Source: Pseudomonas simiae (GTDB lineage: Bacteria > Pseudomonadota > Gammaproteobacteria > Pseudomonadales > Pseudomonadaceae). From it: a stretch of DNA of 64,000 nucleotides. Both the position numbers and the translations under genes were made by a program. Shown piece by piece: positions 17,272 to 26,106 of this stretch. The notes beneath the pieces were generated by a model. That model had not been told where the DNA came from. It did no database searches and saw nothing but the letters and a program-made list of their open reading frames with translations. The first letter of the stretch is position 1. Every line of letters begins with the position of its first letter. Where the stretch lies: NCBI RefSeq assembly GCF_900111895.1, contig NZ_FOKB01000002.1:682001-746000 (forward strand). The letters run 5' to 3'.

Positions 17272-18417
17272 GTGCAGATTCAGGGTCATTACGAACTCCA
17301 GTTCGAAGCGGTACGTGAAGCCTTCGCCGCCTTGTTCGATGACCCTCAGGAGCGTGGTGCCGGGCTCTGCATCCAGATCGGCGGTGAAACCGTTGTCGAC
17401 CTGTGGGCCGGTACCGCCGACAAGGACGGTGTCGAAGCGTGGCACAGCGACACTATCGTCAACCTGTTCTCCTGCACCAAGACCTTCACAGCCGTGACGG
17501 CCCTGCAGCTGGTGGCCGAAGGCAAGTTGCAACTGGACGCACCCGTGGCCAACTATTGGCCGGAATTTGCTGCGGCCGGGAAAGAAACCATTACCCTGCG
17601 CCACTTGCTCTGCCACCAGGCTGGTTTACCGGCGATCCGCGAAATGCTCCCCACCGAGGCCCTGTACGACTGGCAACTGATGGTCGACACCCTGGCGGCA
17701 GAAGCCCCGTGGTGGACGCCCGGCCAAGGCCACGGCTACGAGGCGATCACCTACGGCTGGCTGGTGGGTGAATTGCTGCGTCGCGCCGATGGGCGCGGGC
17801 CGGGAGAGTCAATCGTGGCGCGGGTTGCACGGCCACTTGGGCTGGACTTCCATGTGGGCCTGGCGGATGCAGAGTTTTATCGCGTGGCACATATAGCGCG
17901 CAGCAAAGGCAATATGGGCGATGAAGCCGCACAACGTTTACTGCAAGTAATGATGCGTGAACCTTCGGCCATGACCACACGTGCATTTGCCAATCCGCCG
18001 TCTATTCTGACCAGTACTAATAAACCTGAATGGCGCCGCATGCAGCAGCCGGCGGCAAATGGTCACGGTAATGCACGCAGCCTGGCAGGCTTTTATAGCG
18101 GTTTATTGGACGGTAGTTTGCTTGAAGCCGATATGCTTGAACAATTGACCCGCGAACACAGTATCGGGCCGGATAAAACATTATTGACACAAACCCGTTT
18201 TGGCCTGGGCTGCATGTTGGACCAACCGCAGCTGCCCAATGCCACCTTCGGCCTTGGCCCGCGTGCATTCGGGCATCCCGGCGCAGGCGGCTCGGTAGGC
18301 TTTGCCGACCCAGAGCATGATGTAGCGTTTGGTTTCGTGACTAATACATTGGGACCTTATGTACTTATGGACCCCCGGGCGCAGAAGTTGGTCGGAATAT
18401 TGGCCGGTTGTCTGTAA
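17272..18417 (+). CDS. Beta-lactamase-fold serine hydrolase (EstB-type esterase)
   Basis: 381 residues, class C beta-lactamase/DD-peptidase fold, without a signal peptide, so cytoplasmic. Catalytic Ser67-x-x-Lys70 is in FSCTKTF; a YxN-equivalent Tyr lies in GYEAITYGWLVGE, and the late HPGAGGSVGFADP motif replaces KTG. These features fit family VIII carboxylesterases better than antibiotic-hydrolysing enzymes. The start is GTG 17272 behind GAGGG. The distal third (from about 17900) has visibly lower GC and more TTA/ATA codons than the proximal part. Substrate unknown. Confidence 0.85.
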   Translation: MQIQGHYELQFEAVREAFAALFDDPQERGAGLCIQIGGETVVDLWAGTADKDGVEAWHSDTIVNLFSCTKTFTAVTALQLVAEGKLQLDAPVANYWPEFAAAGKETITLRHLLCHQAGLPAIREMLPTEALYDWQLMVDTLAAEAPWWTPGQGHGYEAITYGWLVGELLRRADGRGPGESIVARVARPLGLDFHVGLADAEFYRVAHIARSKGNMGDEAAQRLLQVMMREPSAMTTRAFANPPSILTSTNKPEWRRMQQPAANGHGNARSLAGFYSGLLDGSLLEADMLEQLTREHSIGPDKTLLTQTRFGLGCMLDQPQLPNATFGLGPRAFGHPGAGGSVGFADPEHDVAFGFVTNTLGPYVLMDPRAQKLVGILAGCL

Positions 18418-18560
18418 ACCTCTTGCTGTTTCACGATTTTTTGTTACAAAGGCAAGTATAAGAAGACGCTGAACGAAATGATCTAACTTTGATGTTCTGT
18501 AAGCGTCTGTTTAACGGGTCATCCAGACCCCCGTTTCTTTTCTCATTTTGTGGATATCTC

Positions 18561-19703
18561 ATGTTATCGAACAAGTCCTTGGCACTGGCGCTATGCCTCA
18601 CTATTACCGGCTGCGCACAAACTCCACAAAATGATGCCGAGGGCGGGCATTGGTGGTCATTTGGATCTGACAAGGCCGCGACCAAGGACGCAGTGACCCA
18701 AACCGACGTCAAGCCAGACGCCAAGCCGGCTGCGGGTGCCAAGCCTGTAGCACCGGTAGCCGCCACCGCCGCGCCGGCGCCAGCCGCCAAAGCTGACACC
18801 GGCTCCAGCTGGTGGCCGTTCTCTTCCAAGAGCGCCGACGAAAAGGCCGCCGATGCCAAGGCTGACCTGAAAGCCGATCTCAAGGCCGCCGAGCCTGCCA
18901 CTGCCCCGGCCGTCGCCAAGACAGACAGCGAAACCCGCTGGTGGTGGCCGTTCGAAAGCAAACCCAAGCCATTGGCCAAGGTCGACGTGACCAACGTGCC
19001 AATGCCTGACCCGAAAATCACCCAGGCCTGGTTGGACGACTATGAGCCGCGCCTGCGCGCCGCCATCAAGGACAGCAACCTGCAACTGGAGCGGCGCGAC
19101 AACGTGCTCGTCGTGATTGCGCCGGTAGACGGTTCCTACAACCCGAAACGCCCGACCATGCTGCTGCCGGTCACCCTCGGTCCGTTCACGCGCGTTGCCA
19201 AGGCTGTTGAAGCCGATCCCAAGACCGCCGTGCTGGTACTCGGCCATGTGGATGCCACCGGCACCGCCCCGGCCAGCCAAGCGCTGACCAAAGAGCGTGC
19301 ACAATCCATCGCTTCGATCTTCAGCCTCAGCGGCCTGAAGCAGGATCGCCTGATGTTGCGTGGCATGGGCGACCTGATGCCCCGTGCCGCCAACGACAGC
19401 AATCAGGGCCGTGCCCTGAACCGTCGCATGGAAATCATGTTGACCCAGCGCACCACCATGCTGGCGCTGCTGAGCAAGTACCAGTCGGGCAAGACCCCGC
19501 CTGTCGCCGAGATGGTTGCGGTGCAGAATGTTCCCGCTCCGACTCCGGCTCCAGCTGCCAAAGCTACGGCTAAAAAGGCGCCAGCCAAGAAAGCCGCCGC
19601 CAAGCCAGCCGCCAAGAAAGCCCCGGCCAAGCCTGCTGCCAAAAAGCCTGCGCCGGCCAAAGCCAAGGCTGCGGCACCGGCTAACGACCAGGCCAAAAAC
19701 TGA
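18561..19703 (+). CDS. OmpA-domain lipoprotein with Trp-module linker and Lys/Ala/Pro tail
   Basis: 380 residues. Lipoprotein signal with Cys18 (LTITGC); three short Trp-rich modules HWWSFGS, SSWWPFSS and RWWWPFES (about residues 33, 88 and 137) separated by Ala/Lys/Asp-rich spacers; an OmpA C-terminal peptidoglycan-binding domain (about 165-300; LTKERAQSIASIF, NQGRALNRRMEIM); then a 60-residue histone-H1-like tail of KAPAKKAAAKPAAKK type. The ATG at 18561 starts the signal peptide; the frame is open 24 codons upstream without one. Envelope location is predicted. The basic tail is odd for an outer-membrane lipoprotein and could bind anionic polymers. Followed 27 bp later by pdxH. Confidence 0.85.
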   Translation: MLSNKSLALALCLTITGCAQTPQNDAEGGHWWSFGSDKAATKDAVTQTDVKPDAKPAAGAKPVAPVAATAAPAPAAKADTGSSWWPFSSKSADEKAADAKADLKADLKAAEPATAPAVAKTDSETRWWWPFESKPKPLAKVDVTNVPMPDPKITQAWLDDYEPRLRAAIKDSNLQLERRDNVLVVIAPVDGSYNPKRPTMLLPVTLGPFTRVAKAVEADPKTAVLVLGHVDATGTAPASQALTKERAQSIASIFSLSGLKQDRLMLRGMGDLMPRAANDSNQGRALNRRMEIMLTQRTTMLALLSKYQSGKTPPVAEMVAVQNVPAPTPAPAAKATAKKAPAKKAAAKPAAKKAPAKPAAKKPAPAKAKAAAPANDQAKN

Positions 19704-19730
19704 TCCGCTGAACCAGAAGGATAAAGCCGC

Positions 19731-20378
19731 ATGACCCAGGCACTGGCCGATATGCGCCGTGACTACACACGGGATGGTTTGAGCGAGGCCCAGGCCCCGA
19801 GCGAGCCATTTGCCTTGTTCCATCAGTGGTTTGCTGACGCGGTGAAAACCGAGCAGCCACCGGTGGAGGCCAATGCCATGACCCTGGCCACGGTTGACCA
19901 GGACGGTCGCCCGCACTGCCGCATCCTGCTGCTCAAGGGCCTGGACGCGCAGGGTTTTACCTTCTTTACGAACTATCAGAGTGCCAAGGGCCAGCAGCTC
20001 GCGGCGCGGCCCTTTGCGGCCATGACCTTCTTCTGGCCGACCCTGGAGCGCCAAGTGCGGATCGAGGGGCGGGTGGTGAAAGTCACGGCTGAAGAGTCGG
20101 ACGCTTATTATCAGGTCCGCCCGCTGGGGAGCCGACTGGGCGCCTGGGCGTCGCCGCAGAGCCAGGTCATTCGTGATCGAGAGGAACTGCAGGACCTGCT
20201 GAAGGCCACCGAACAGCGTTTCAGCGAAACCCAGCCCGACTGCCCTGAGCATTGGGGTGGCTATCGCTTGCTGCCGGAGCGCATCGAGTTCTGGCAGGGT
20301 CGTGCCAGCCGTTTGCATGACCGTCTGAACTATCGCCTGCAAGGGGCCGACTGGACCCGCGAACGCCTGGCGCCCTGA
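19731..20378 (+). CDS. pdxH: Pyridoxamine 5'-phosphate oxidase
   Basis: 215-residue FMN-dependent oxidase that converts pyridoxine- and pyridoxamine-5'-phosphate to PLP, the last step of vitamin B6 synthesis and salvage. Split-barrel fold with FMN-binding [13 protein letters not shown] and [21 protein letters not shown]-terminal signature: the dimerisation segment ends [16 protein letters not shown] with the family Glu-Phe-Trp-x-Gly. Length is normal. It follows the OmpA-like gene closely on the same strand and may share its transcript. Confidence 0.97.
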   Translation: MTQALADMRRDYTRDGLSEAQAPSEPFALFHQWFADAVKTEQPPVEANAMTLATVDQDGRPHCRILLLKGLDAQGFTFFTNYQSAKGQQLAARPFAAMTFFWPTLERQVRIEGRVVKVTAEESDAYYQVRPLGSRLGAWASPQSQVIRDREELQDLLKATEQRFSETQPDCPEHWGGYRLLPERIEFWQGRASRLHDRLNYRLQGADWTRERLAP

Positions 20379-20419
20379 GCTGCACCTTTCGTCATTTCCG
20401 TTGAATGCATCCCGTCACT

Positions 20420-20446
20420 CCGACGTCTCTATTCCAGAGACGTCGG
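20420..20446. repeat. Perfect 11-bp inverted repeat downstream of pdxH
   Basis: CCGACGTCTCT, loop ATTCC, AGAGACGTCGG. No U-run follows, so it is either a factor-dependent terminator or a protein-binding palindrome ahead of slyB. Confidence 0.55.
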
Positions 20447-20647
20447 ACGTGTACTGCCGCGCCGAGTTCTCGGCGACCGTTGCGACTACAATCAATGTAA
20501 ACCTTGAAGGTAGAACTACCGTTCGTCGAGTTTTCTGGTGTGGGCAGTCTGTACTAAGGCTGAATGAAAGCAATTTTTTGCGGTGCTTGCCGTGACAGGC
20601 GTCAAGCTGCAGCGTTTAATGACCACCTGTCCTTTGGAGTTGATGCT

Positions 20648-21112
20648 ATGCGTAAGTCAGTTTTACTGGTTGCCTGCTTTACCACCCTGTCGTTGCTGCT
20701 GGGTGGCTGCGCCTCGAGTCTGACCGGCGACTCGTATTCCCGTGACGAAGCGCGTCGTGTACAGACCGTGCGCATGGGGACCATCGAATCCCTGCGTCCG
20801 GTAAAAATCGAAGGTACCAAGACCCCAATCGGCGGTGCAGCCGGCGCAGTCATTGGCGGCGTTGGCGGCAGCGCCATCGGCGGCGGCCGTGGCAGCATCG
20901 TGACCGCAGTGATCGGCGCCGTCGCTGGCGGCCTGCTGGGTTCGGCCACCGAAGAAGGCCTGACTCGCACTCAAGGTGTGGAAATCACCGTTCGCGAAGA
21001 CGACGGCAGCATGCGTGCCTACGTGCAGGCTGTGCAGGAGAATGAAATCTTCCGCATTGGTGACCGTGTGCGCATCATGACTGTTGATGGTACTAGCCGC
21101 GTTACGCGTTAA
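20648..21112 (+). CDS. slyB: Outer-membrane lipoprotein SlyB (glycine-zipper)
   Basis: 154 residues. Lipoprotein signal ending LLLGGC (Cys21). The central glycine-zipper hairpin (about 60-105: GGAAGAVIGGVGGSAIGGG, then IGAVAGGLLGSATEEG) is the Rick_17kDa/SlyB surface-antigen domain, followed by a C-terminal beta domain (GVEITVREDDGSMRAYVQ). In enterics SlyB is PhoP-regulated and protects outer-membrane integrity; I found no PhoP box I would defend here. The ATG at 20648 follows GGAG. A strong terminator follows. Confidence 0.92.
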   Translation: MRKSVLLVACFTTLSLLLGGCASSLTGDSYSRDEARRVQTVRMGTIESLRPVKIEGTKTPIGGAAGAVIGGVGGSAIGGGRGSIVTAVIGAVAGGLLGSATEEGLTRTQGVEITVREDDGSMRAYVQAVQENEIFRIGDRVRIMTVDGTSRVTR

Positions 21113-21133
21113 GCGCTGGTTGTAGAACTACAA

Positions 21134-21165
21134 AACCCCAGCCGGGTGACCGGTTGGGGTTTTTG
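21134..21165 (+). terminator. Rho-independent terminator of slyB
   Basis: AACCCCAGCCGG, GTGA tetraloop, CCGGTTGGGGTT, then a T-rich run; 22 bp after the slyB stop. One G-T wobble in the stem. Confidence 0.9.
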
Positions 21166-21211
21166 GTTTTATGGGGTGTGGCCGGGTTGAACTGCAAAAA
21201 ATGCAGGCATT

Positions 21212-21241
21212 AAAAAACCGCCTTAGTAGGGCGGTTTTTTA
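21212..21241. terminator. Second terminator-like hairpin, A/T-flanked
   Basis: AAAAAACCGCC, loop, GGCGGTTTTTT. Symmetric A and T runs allow termination in either direction. About 50 bp past the slyB terminator with no gene between them. Confidence 0.8.
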
Positions 21242-21273
21242 TTGCGAACCCGATTATTGACGGGGCTGCGACT

Positions 21274-21613
21274 TCAAAGATGCATTGACCTGCGGCCGGG
21301 ATAGTACCTCCGGTCACACCGTCATGCAAGGTTGAGAGAAGTCGACGAAGGCCATTCTTGACGCTTTTCTGTTTTCAATTTTTACTGCAAAAAATTGCAA
21401 TAGATCTCATAAGCAGTACTGGATATTTAACCACTTTTCGTCACACCTTCATTCGGGAGATTCGTTAGGCTCCCCCTTGTTCTACGTTTTTCGCTAATAG
21501 GCGAGCCGGGTACGCGCGCGAATTTTTGGACTGATCGCCACGGGCTAGTAAGCCGTGCCGGATTCATGCGGGAAGCCCATCAACCCGGCCGCCTCAAAGA
21601 TGCATTGACCTGC
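21274..21613. repeat. 20-bp direct repeat, 320 bp apart
   Basis: The same 20 bases (TCAAAGATGC followed by ATTGACCTGC) occur at 21274-21293 and 21594-21613 on the plus strand. The intervening 300 bp is AT-richer than the surroundings and has no gene I can support. The second copy lies inside a possible 31-codon ORF (21566-21661). Looks like the remnant of a local duplication or a repeated RNA element. Confidence 0.75.
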
Positions 21614-21678
21614 ATCCAAAGGCTCACGTGTTCCGGTAAGTGCGCTGGAGGTAAGGCCTAACGTTAGGAGGGCCGAGT

Positions 21679-21777
21679 ATGTCGAAGTTTGCACGACGTA
21701 CGTGGAACCTCGTAGTGAATAGCCTGCGTGTCTACCACGTGTGGGTATTTCTGCGGGACAGCTTCGATGACCGGTAA
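21679..21777 (+). CDS. Candidate 32-residue small protein
   Basis: ATG to TAA gives 32 residues beginning MSKFARRTWNLVVNSL and ending RDSFDDR: basic N-terminus, an amphipathic aromatic middle, acidic end. It is preceded by AGGAGG 9 bp upstream of the ATG and ends 14 bp before a strong terminator, so it has the full architecture of an expressed mini-gene. I do not recognise the family. The alternative is that the RNA itself is functional and the ORF incidental. Confidence 0.5.
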   Translation: MSKFARRTWNLVVNSLRVYHVWVFLRDSFDDR

Positions 21778-21791
21778 GGTCTGAAAAGTGG

Positions 21792-21825
21792 AGCCGCCTC
21801 GGTTTAAGCCGAGGCGGCTTTTTGG
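21792..21825. terminator. Strong hairpin terminator before convergent nhaA
   Basis: AGCCGCCTCGG, TTTAAG, CCGAGGCGGCT, then TTTTTGG. It ends the transcript through the small ORF and lies 13 bp from the nhaA stop on the other strand, so it could serve both. Confidence 0.9.
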
Positions 21826-21837
21826 TTTTCGGCGCTG

Positions 21838-23031
21838 TCAGTTCAAACCTGAAGTTTCGGCCTTCTTGCGACTCGCCATCGCCGTCACCGCATAACCAAT
21901 ACACGCGGCCAATATCGACCCCGTCAGAATCCCCATCCGGTCCTCCCCAGCAAACTCACTGGCACCCGGCACAAACGCCAGCGAACCGACAAACAGGCTC
22001 ATGGTAAAGCCGATGCCGCAGAGGATCGCCACACCAAACACCTGGCCCCAGTTGGCGCCGTTGGGCAAGGCAGCGAGGCCGGTCTTGATGGCCAGCCAGG
22101 TGAGGCCAAACACACCCACGGTCTTGCCGATCAACAAACCGGCGGCAATGCCCATCGGCACATGGTGAGTGAAGCTTTCCAGGCTGACGCCGGTCAGGGA
22201 TACGCCGGCGTTGGCGAAGGCAAACAGCGGCAAAATACCGTAGGCCACCCACGGGTGAAGCGCGTGTTCCAGCGTGAGCAGCGGTGAGGGCTCGGCGTTC
22301 TTGGTGCGCATCGGGATGCAGAATGCCAATGTCACACCCGCAAGCGTCGCGTGAACACCGCTCTTGAGTACGCACACCCACAGGATCAGCCCAATGATCA
22401 GGTATGGTCCGAGCTTGATGACGCCCAGGCGGTTCATCGCAATCAAGGCAACCAGACAGGCAGCTGCGCCCGCCAGGGCGGCGCCGGACAGGTCGGCGGA
22501 ATAGAACACGGCAATCACGATGATCGCGCCAAGGTCGTCAATGATCGCCAAGGTCATCAGGAACAGCTTCAGCGACACCGGCACGCGCTTGCCCAGCAAG
22601 GCCAGCACGCCGAGGGCGAAGGCGATGTCGGTCGCCATGGGAATCGCCCAGCCGGAGAGTGCGGCGGGGTAATCCTTGTTGATCGCCCAGTAGATCAACG
22701 CCGGCACGACCATGCCGCCGATAGCCGCTGCGCCGGGCAGTACCACTTGCGAGGGCTTTGACAGGTGGCCGTCGAGCAACTCACGTTTGACCTCCAGACC
22801 TATCAACAGGAAGAACAGGGCCATCAGGCCATCGTTGATCCACAGCAAGGCCGGTTTGGCGATTTTCAACGCGCCGATCTGCGCCACCACCGGTACATCA
22901 AGAAACGCAGCGTACAGGTGCGACAAAGGGGAGTTGTTGATGATCAACGCCAGTGCCGCAGCCGCGATCAATAACAGACCGCTGGCGGCTTCCAGCTGGA
23001 AGAAACGGGTAAAAGTGCTACGCAGAGGCAA
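21838..23031 (-). CDS. nhaA: Na+/H+ antiporter NhaA
   Basis: 397-residue inner-membrane antiporter exporting Na+ (or Li+) for 2 H+ and controlling cytosolic pH at alkaline pH. About 12 helices; the ion-binding pair AIIDDLGAI (about residues 162-165) and [20 protein letters not shown] (the TM4 unwound region) are both intact. Length is close to the E. coli protein (388). It stands alone, divergent from the Cds1-like gene. No NhaR gene is adjacent. Confidence 0.96.
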   Translation of the reverse strand: MPLRSTFTRFFQLEAASGLLLIAAAALALIINNSPLSHLYAAFLDVPVVAQIGALKIAKPALLWINDGLMALFFLLIGLEVKRELLDGHLSKPSQVVLPGAAAIGGMVVPALIYWAINKDYPAALSGWAIPMATDIAFALGVLALLGKRVPVSLKLFLMTLAIIDDLGAIIVIAVFYSADLSGAALAGAAACLVALIAMNRLGVIKLGPYLIIGLILWVCVLKSGVHATLAGVTLAFCIPMRTKNAEPSPLLTLEHALHPWVAYGILPLFAFANAGVSLTGVSLESFTHHVPMGIAAGLLIGKTVGVFGLTWLAIKTGLAALPNGANWGQVFGVAILCGIGFTMSLFVGSLAFVPGASEFAGEDRMGILTGSILAACIGYAVTAMASRKKAETSGLN

Positions 23032-23248
23032 GGGATGCTCTCCAATCCAGATTCAATAGGTGGGTACCCTAACCCGTACCGTTAGTTGTTAAAACAAAAG
23101 TTATATTCTTATTTGTTATAAGCGACGGTTTGGAATGACGTTGCGATTGAACCTAGCAATTGTGCGCCCGATTGAATCGGTACTGTATCTGTGTGACACG
23201 TAGGAAACCCCCTAAAATCAGGGCTTACACCCTTTAGAGAAACTCTCC

Positions 23249-24343
23249 ATGAGTGACCATCGTCCCTGGGCTCGCGAAGCCATTCGCATCATTGAAGCTG
23301 ACTTCCAGCGCAGCGCGGACACGCACTTGATCCCTTTGCCGCTGCCGGGGTTGCCGGGCATCGAGCTTTACTTCAAGGACGAGTCCAGCCACCCCACCGG
23401 TAGCCTGAAGCATCGGCTGGCGCGTTCGCTGTTTCTCTACGCGCTGTGCAATGGCTGGCTCAAGCCGGGCGCGCCGGTGATCGAAGCATCCAGCGGTTCG
23501 ACGGCGATTTCTGAAGCCTACTTCGCGCGCCTGCTCGGTCTGCCGTTTATTGCGGTGATGCCGGCCACCACGTCCCAGGAGAAAATCGCGCAGATTGCCT
23601 TCTACGGCGGCAAGAGCCACCTGGTACAGGATCCCACGCAGATCTATGCCGAATCCGAACGTCTGGCGCGGGAAAGTGGCGGTCACTTCATGGACCAGTT
23701 CACCTACGCTGAGCGCGCCACCGACTGGCGGGCAAACAACAACATCGCTGAGTCGATCTTCCAGCAGATGCGTTTCGAGCAACATCCAGAACCGAGCTGG
23801 TTGATCTCCAGCCCCGGTACGGGCGGCACCACCGCGACCCTCGGTCGTTATGTACGTTATCGCCAGCATTGCACCCGCGTGTTGTGTGCCGATGCCGAAC
23901 GCTCGGTGTTCTTTGATTTCTACCAGAGTGGTGATGCCAGTTTGCGCCTGGACTGCGGTTCGCGGATTGAGGGCATTGGTCGGCCACGGGTCGAGGCATC
24001 GTTTTTGCCCAAGGTGATCGATGCGATGGTCAAGGTGCCGGATGCACTGTCGCTGGCGGCCATGCACTACCTGGCCGAGCGGTTGGGGCGGCGGGTCGGC
24101 GGTTCGAGCGGGACTAACCTGGTTGGCGCTTTGGTGGCGGCGCAGCAGATGAGAGCGGCGGGAGAGTCGGGCTCGATTGTGGCGATCTTGTGTGATGGCG
24201 GTGAGCGCTACGCCACAACTTACTACGATCAGGCCTGGCTGGCGGGGCAGGGGTATGCGCTGGACGGGTTGATTGCGGCGGTTGCGGCCAGTGTCGAGCG
24301 CGGCGAGCCGTTGCCGGACAGTATTCTGCGCGCCAACATTTAA
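23249..24343 (+). CDS. PLP-dependent cysteine desulfhydrase/synthase-like protein (Cds1 type)
   Basis: 364-residue fold-type II PLP enzyme. PLP-binding Lys54 is in [13 protein letters not shown]; the asparagine-loop equivalent is [15 protein letters not shown]; the phosphate-binding loop is [14 protein letters not shown]. It is longer than CysK/CysM (about 310) and matches the Cds1 group, whose mycobacterial member degrades L-cysteine to H2S, pyruvate and ammonia. A synthase activity cannot be excluded. Monocistronic, bounded by nhaA and a hairpin. Confidence 0.85.
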   Translation: MSDHRPWAREAIRIIEADFQRSADTHLIPLPLPGLPGIELYFKDESSHPTGSLKHRLARSLFLYALCNGWLKPGAPVIEASSGSTAISEAYFARLLGLPFIAVMPATTSQEKIAQIAFYGGKSHLVQDPTQIYAESERLARESGGHFMDQFTYAERATDWRANNNIAESIFQQMRFEQHPEPSWLISSPGTGGTTATLGRYVRYRQHCTRVLCADAERSVFFDFYQSGDASLRLDCGSRIEGIGRPRVEASFLPKVIDAMVKVPDALSLAAMHYLAERLGRRVGGSSGTNLVGALVAAQQMRAAGESGSIVAILCDGGERYATTYYDQAWLAGQGYALDGLIAAVAASVERGEPLPDSILRANI

Positions 24344-24345
24344 CG

Positions 24346-24377
24346 TTGTAGAAGCCCGGCGAGCCGGGCTTCTACAA
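24346..24377. terminator. 15-bp perfect hairpin between convergent genes
   Basis: TTGTAGAAGCCCGGC / GCCGGGCTTCTACAA separated by only GA, starting 2 bp after the cds1-like stop and ending 9 bp before the oxidoreductase stop. No T-run; could be a bidirectional terminator or a member of another short palindrome family. Confidence 0.7.
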
Positions 24378-24386
24378 GGGAATGTG

Positions 24387-26000
24387 TCAGGCTTGCAGGC
24401 CCAACATGTCCCGCGCCAACGCCTCGGCAATGCGAATCCCATCCACACCTGCCGACAGAATCCCTCCGGCATAACCGGCGCCTTCCCCCGCCGGGAACAG
24501 ACCTTTCACGTTCAAGCTCTGCATCGATTCGTTACGGGTAATCCGCAGCGGCGACGAAGTACGCGTCTCAATGCCGGTCAACACGGCATCGTGCAGCGAG
24601 TAGCCTTTGATCTGCTTCTCGAACGCCGGCAGGGCTTCGCGGATCGCTTCGATGGCGAAGTCCGGCAAGGCCAGCGCCAAGTCGCCCAGGGAAACGCCTG
24701 GTTTGTAGGACGGTTCCACGCTGCCGATCGCTGTGGACGGCTTGCCGGCGATGAAGTCACCCACCAACTGCGCCGGCGCCTCGTAGTTGCTGCCACCGAG
24801 GACATAAGCGTGGGACTCCAGGCGCTCCTGCAGCTCGATACCTGCCAGCGGACCGCCCGGGTAATCCACCTCCGGAGTGATGCCGACCACGATGCCGGAG
24901 TTGGCATTGCGCTCGTTGCGCGAATATTGGCTCATGCCGTTGGTGACCACGCGGTTCGGCTCGGAAGTCGCCGCGACCACGGTGCCGCCTGGGCACATGC
25001 AAAAGCTGTAGACCGAGCGGCCGTTCTTGGCGTGGTGCACCAGCTTGTAGTCGGCGGCGCCAAGTTTCGGATGCCCGGCGTATTTGCCCAGGCGCGCGGC
25101 GTCGATCAGTGATTGCGGGTGCTCGATGCGGAAACCCACCGAAAACGGCTTGGCTTCCATGTACACACCGCGGCCGTGGAGCATGCGGAAGGTGTCGCGG
25201 GCGCTGTGACCCAGGGCCAGGATCACGTGCTTGGACAGGATTTGCTCGCCACCATCGACGACCACGCCGTTCAACTGGCCGTCCTCGATCAGCACGTCGG
25301 TAACCCGCTGCTCGAAACGCACTTCACCGCCGAGGGCGATGATCTGCTCGCGCATGTTCTCTACCACACCGGTCAGGCGGAACGTACCGATATGCGGCTT
25401 GCTGACGTAGAGGATTTCTTCCGGTGCACCGGCCTTGACGAACTCGTGCAGGACTTTGCGGCCGTGGAATTTCGGGTCTTTGATCTGGCTGTACAGCTTG
25501 CCGTCGGAAAAGGTCCCGGCGCCACCTTCCCCGAACTGCACGTTGGACTCTGGGTTGAGCACGCTTTTGCGCCACAGGCCCCAAGTGTCCTTGGTGCGCT
25601 GGCGTACTTCCTTGCCGCGCTCAAGGATGATCGGCTTGAAGCCCATTTGTGCCAACAACAGCCCGGCAAAGATCCCGCATGGGCCGAAACCCACTACGAT
25701 CGGCCGTTCAACCAGGCCTTCCGGCGCCTGGCCCACGACTTTGTAGCTGACATCTGGCGCGGGGTTGACGTTGCGATCATCGGCGAACTTGAGCAGCAGG
25801 GCGGCTTCGCCCTTAACATTCAAGTCGACGGTGTAGATGAAGCACAGCTCCGACGATTTCTTGCGGGCGTCGTAGCTACGCTTGAACAGGGTGAAATCGA
25901 GCAGGTCATCACTGGCGATGCCCAGGCGCTGCACGATGGCGGGCCGCAGGTCTTCTTCGGGATGGTCGATGGGCAGCTTGAGTTCGGTGATTCGTAACAT
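24387..26000 (-). CDS. FAD-dependent oxidoreductase (COG2509 family)
   Basis: 537-residue cytoplasmic flavoprotein. The N-terminal ~95 residues form a small alpha/beta domain (DHPEEDLRPAIVQRLGI), then an FAD Rossmann motif VVGFGPCGIFAGLLLAQMG with ERGKEV at the acidic strand end (about 102-132). Further conserved stretches are GEGGAGTFSDGKLYSQ and, at the end, LFPAGEGAGYAGGILSAGVDGIRIAEAL. The family is widespread and annotated as uncharacterised FAD-dependent dehydrogenase; the substrate is unknown. It is monocistronic. Confidence 0.9.
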   Translation of the reverse strand: MLRITELKLPIDHPEEDLRPAIVQRLGIASDDLLDFTLFKRSYDARKKSSELCFIYTVDLNVKGEAALLLKFADDRNVNPAPDVSYKVVGQAPEGLVERPIVVGFGPCGIFAGLLLAQMGFKPIILERGKEVRQRTKDTWGLWRKSVLNPESNVQFGEGGAGTFSDGKLYSQIKDPKFHGRKVLHEFVKAGAPEEILYVSKPHIGTFRLTGVVENMREQIIALGGEVRFEQRVTDVLIEDGQLNGVVVDGGEQILSKHVILALGHSARDTFRMLHGRGVYMEAKPFSVGFRIEHPQSLIDAARLGKYAGHPKLGAADYKLVHHAKNGRSVYSFCMCPGGTVVAATSEPNRVVTNGMSQYSRNERNANSGIVVGITPEVDYPGGPLAGIELQERLESHAYVLGGSNYEAPAQLVGDFIAGKPSTAIGSVEPSYKPGVSLGDLALALPDFAIEAIREALPAFEKQIKGYSLHDAVLTGIETRTSSPLRITRNESMQSLNVKGLFPAGEGAGYAGGILSAGVDGIRIAEALARDMLGLQA

Positions 26001-26106
26001 GACAGGATCCGGTAGGCGGCGGGCTCGGAGGCCGGCTGTTTTGCAAACCGGCGATTATAAGCCTCAATGGCGGTTTCCCGTCATGTTAAAACAGCGTGGG
26101 GTCGCG

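Noticed and set aside
17272..18417. Antibiotic-resistance beta-lactamase (AmpC)
   Set aside because: No signal peptide and no KTG motif; family VIII esterase features fit better, and no ampR is adjacent.
18657..20342. 561-codon minus-strand frame across the OmpA-like gene and pdxH
   Set aside because: Crosses two well-supported plus-strand genes; low-complexity Gly/Arg/His translation.
21566..21661. 31-codon ORF (MREAHQPGRL...) in the slyB-nhaA gap
   Set aside because: In frame and close to the supported mini-ORF but without a visible RBS; kept only as a comment under the direct-repeat finding.
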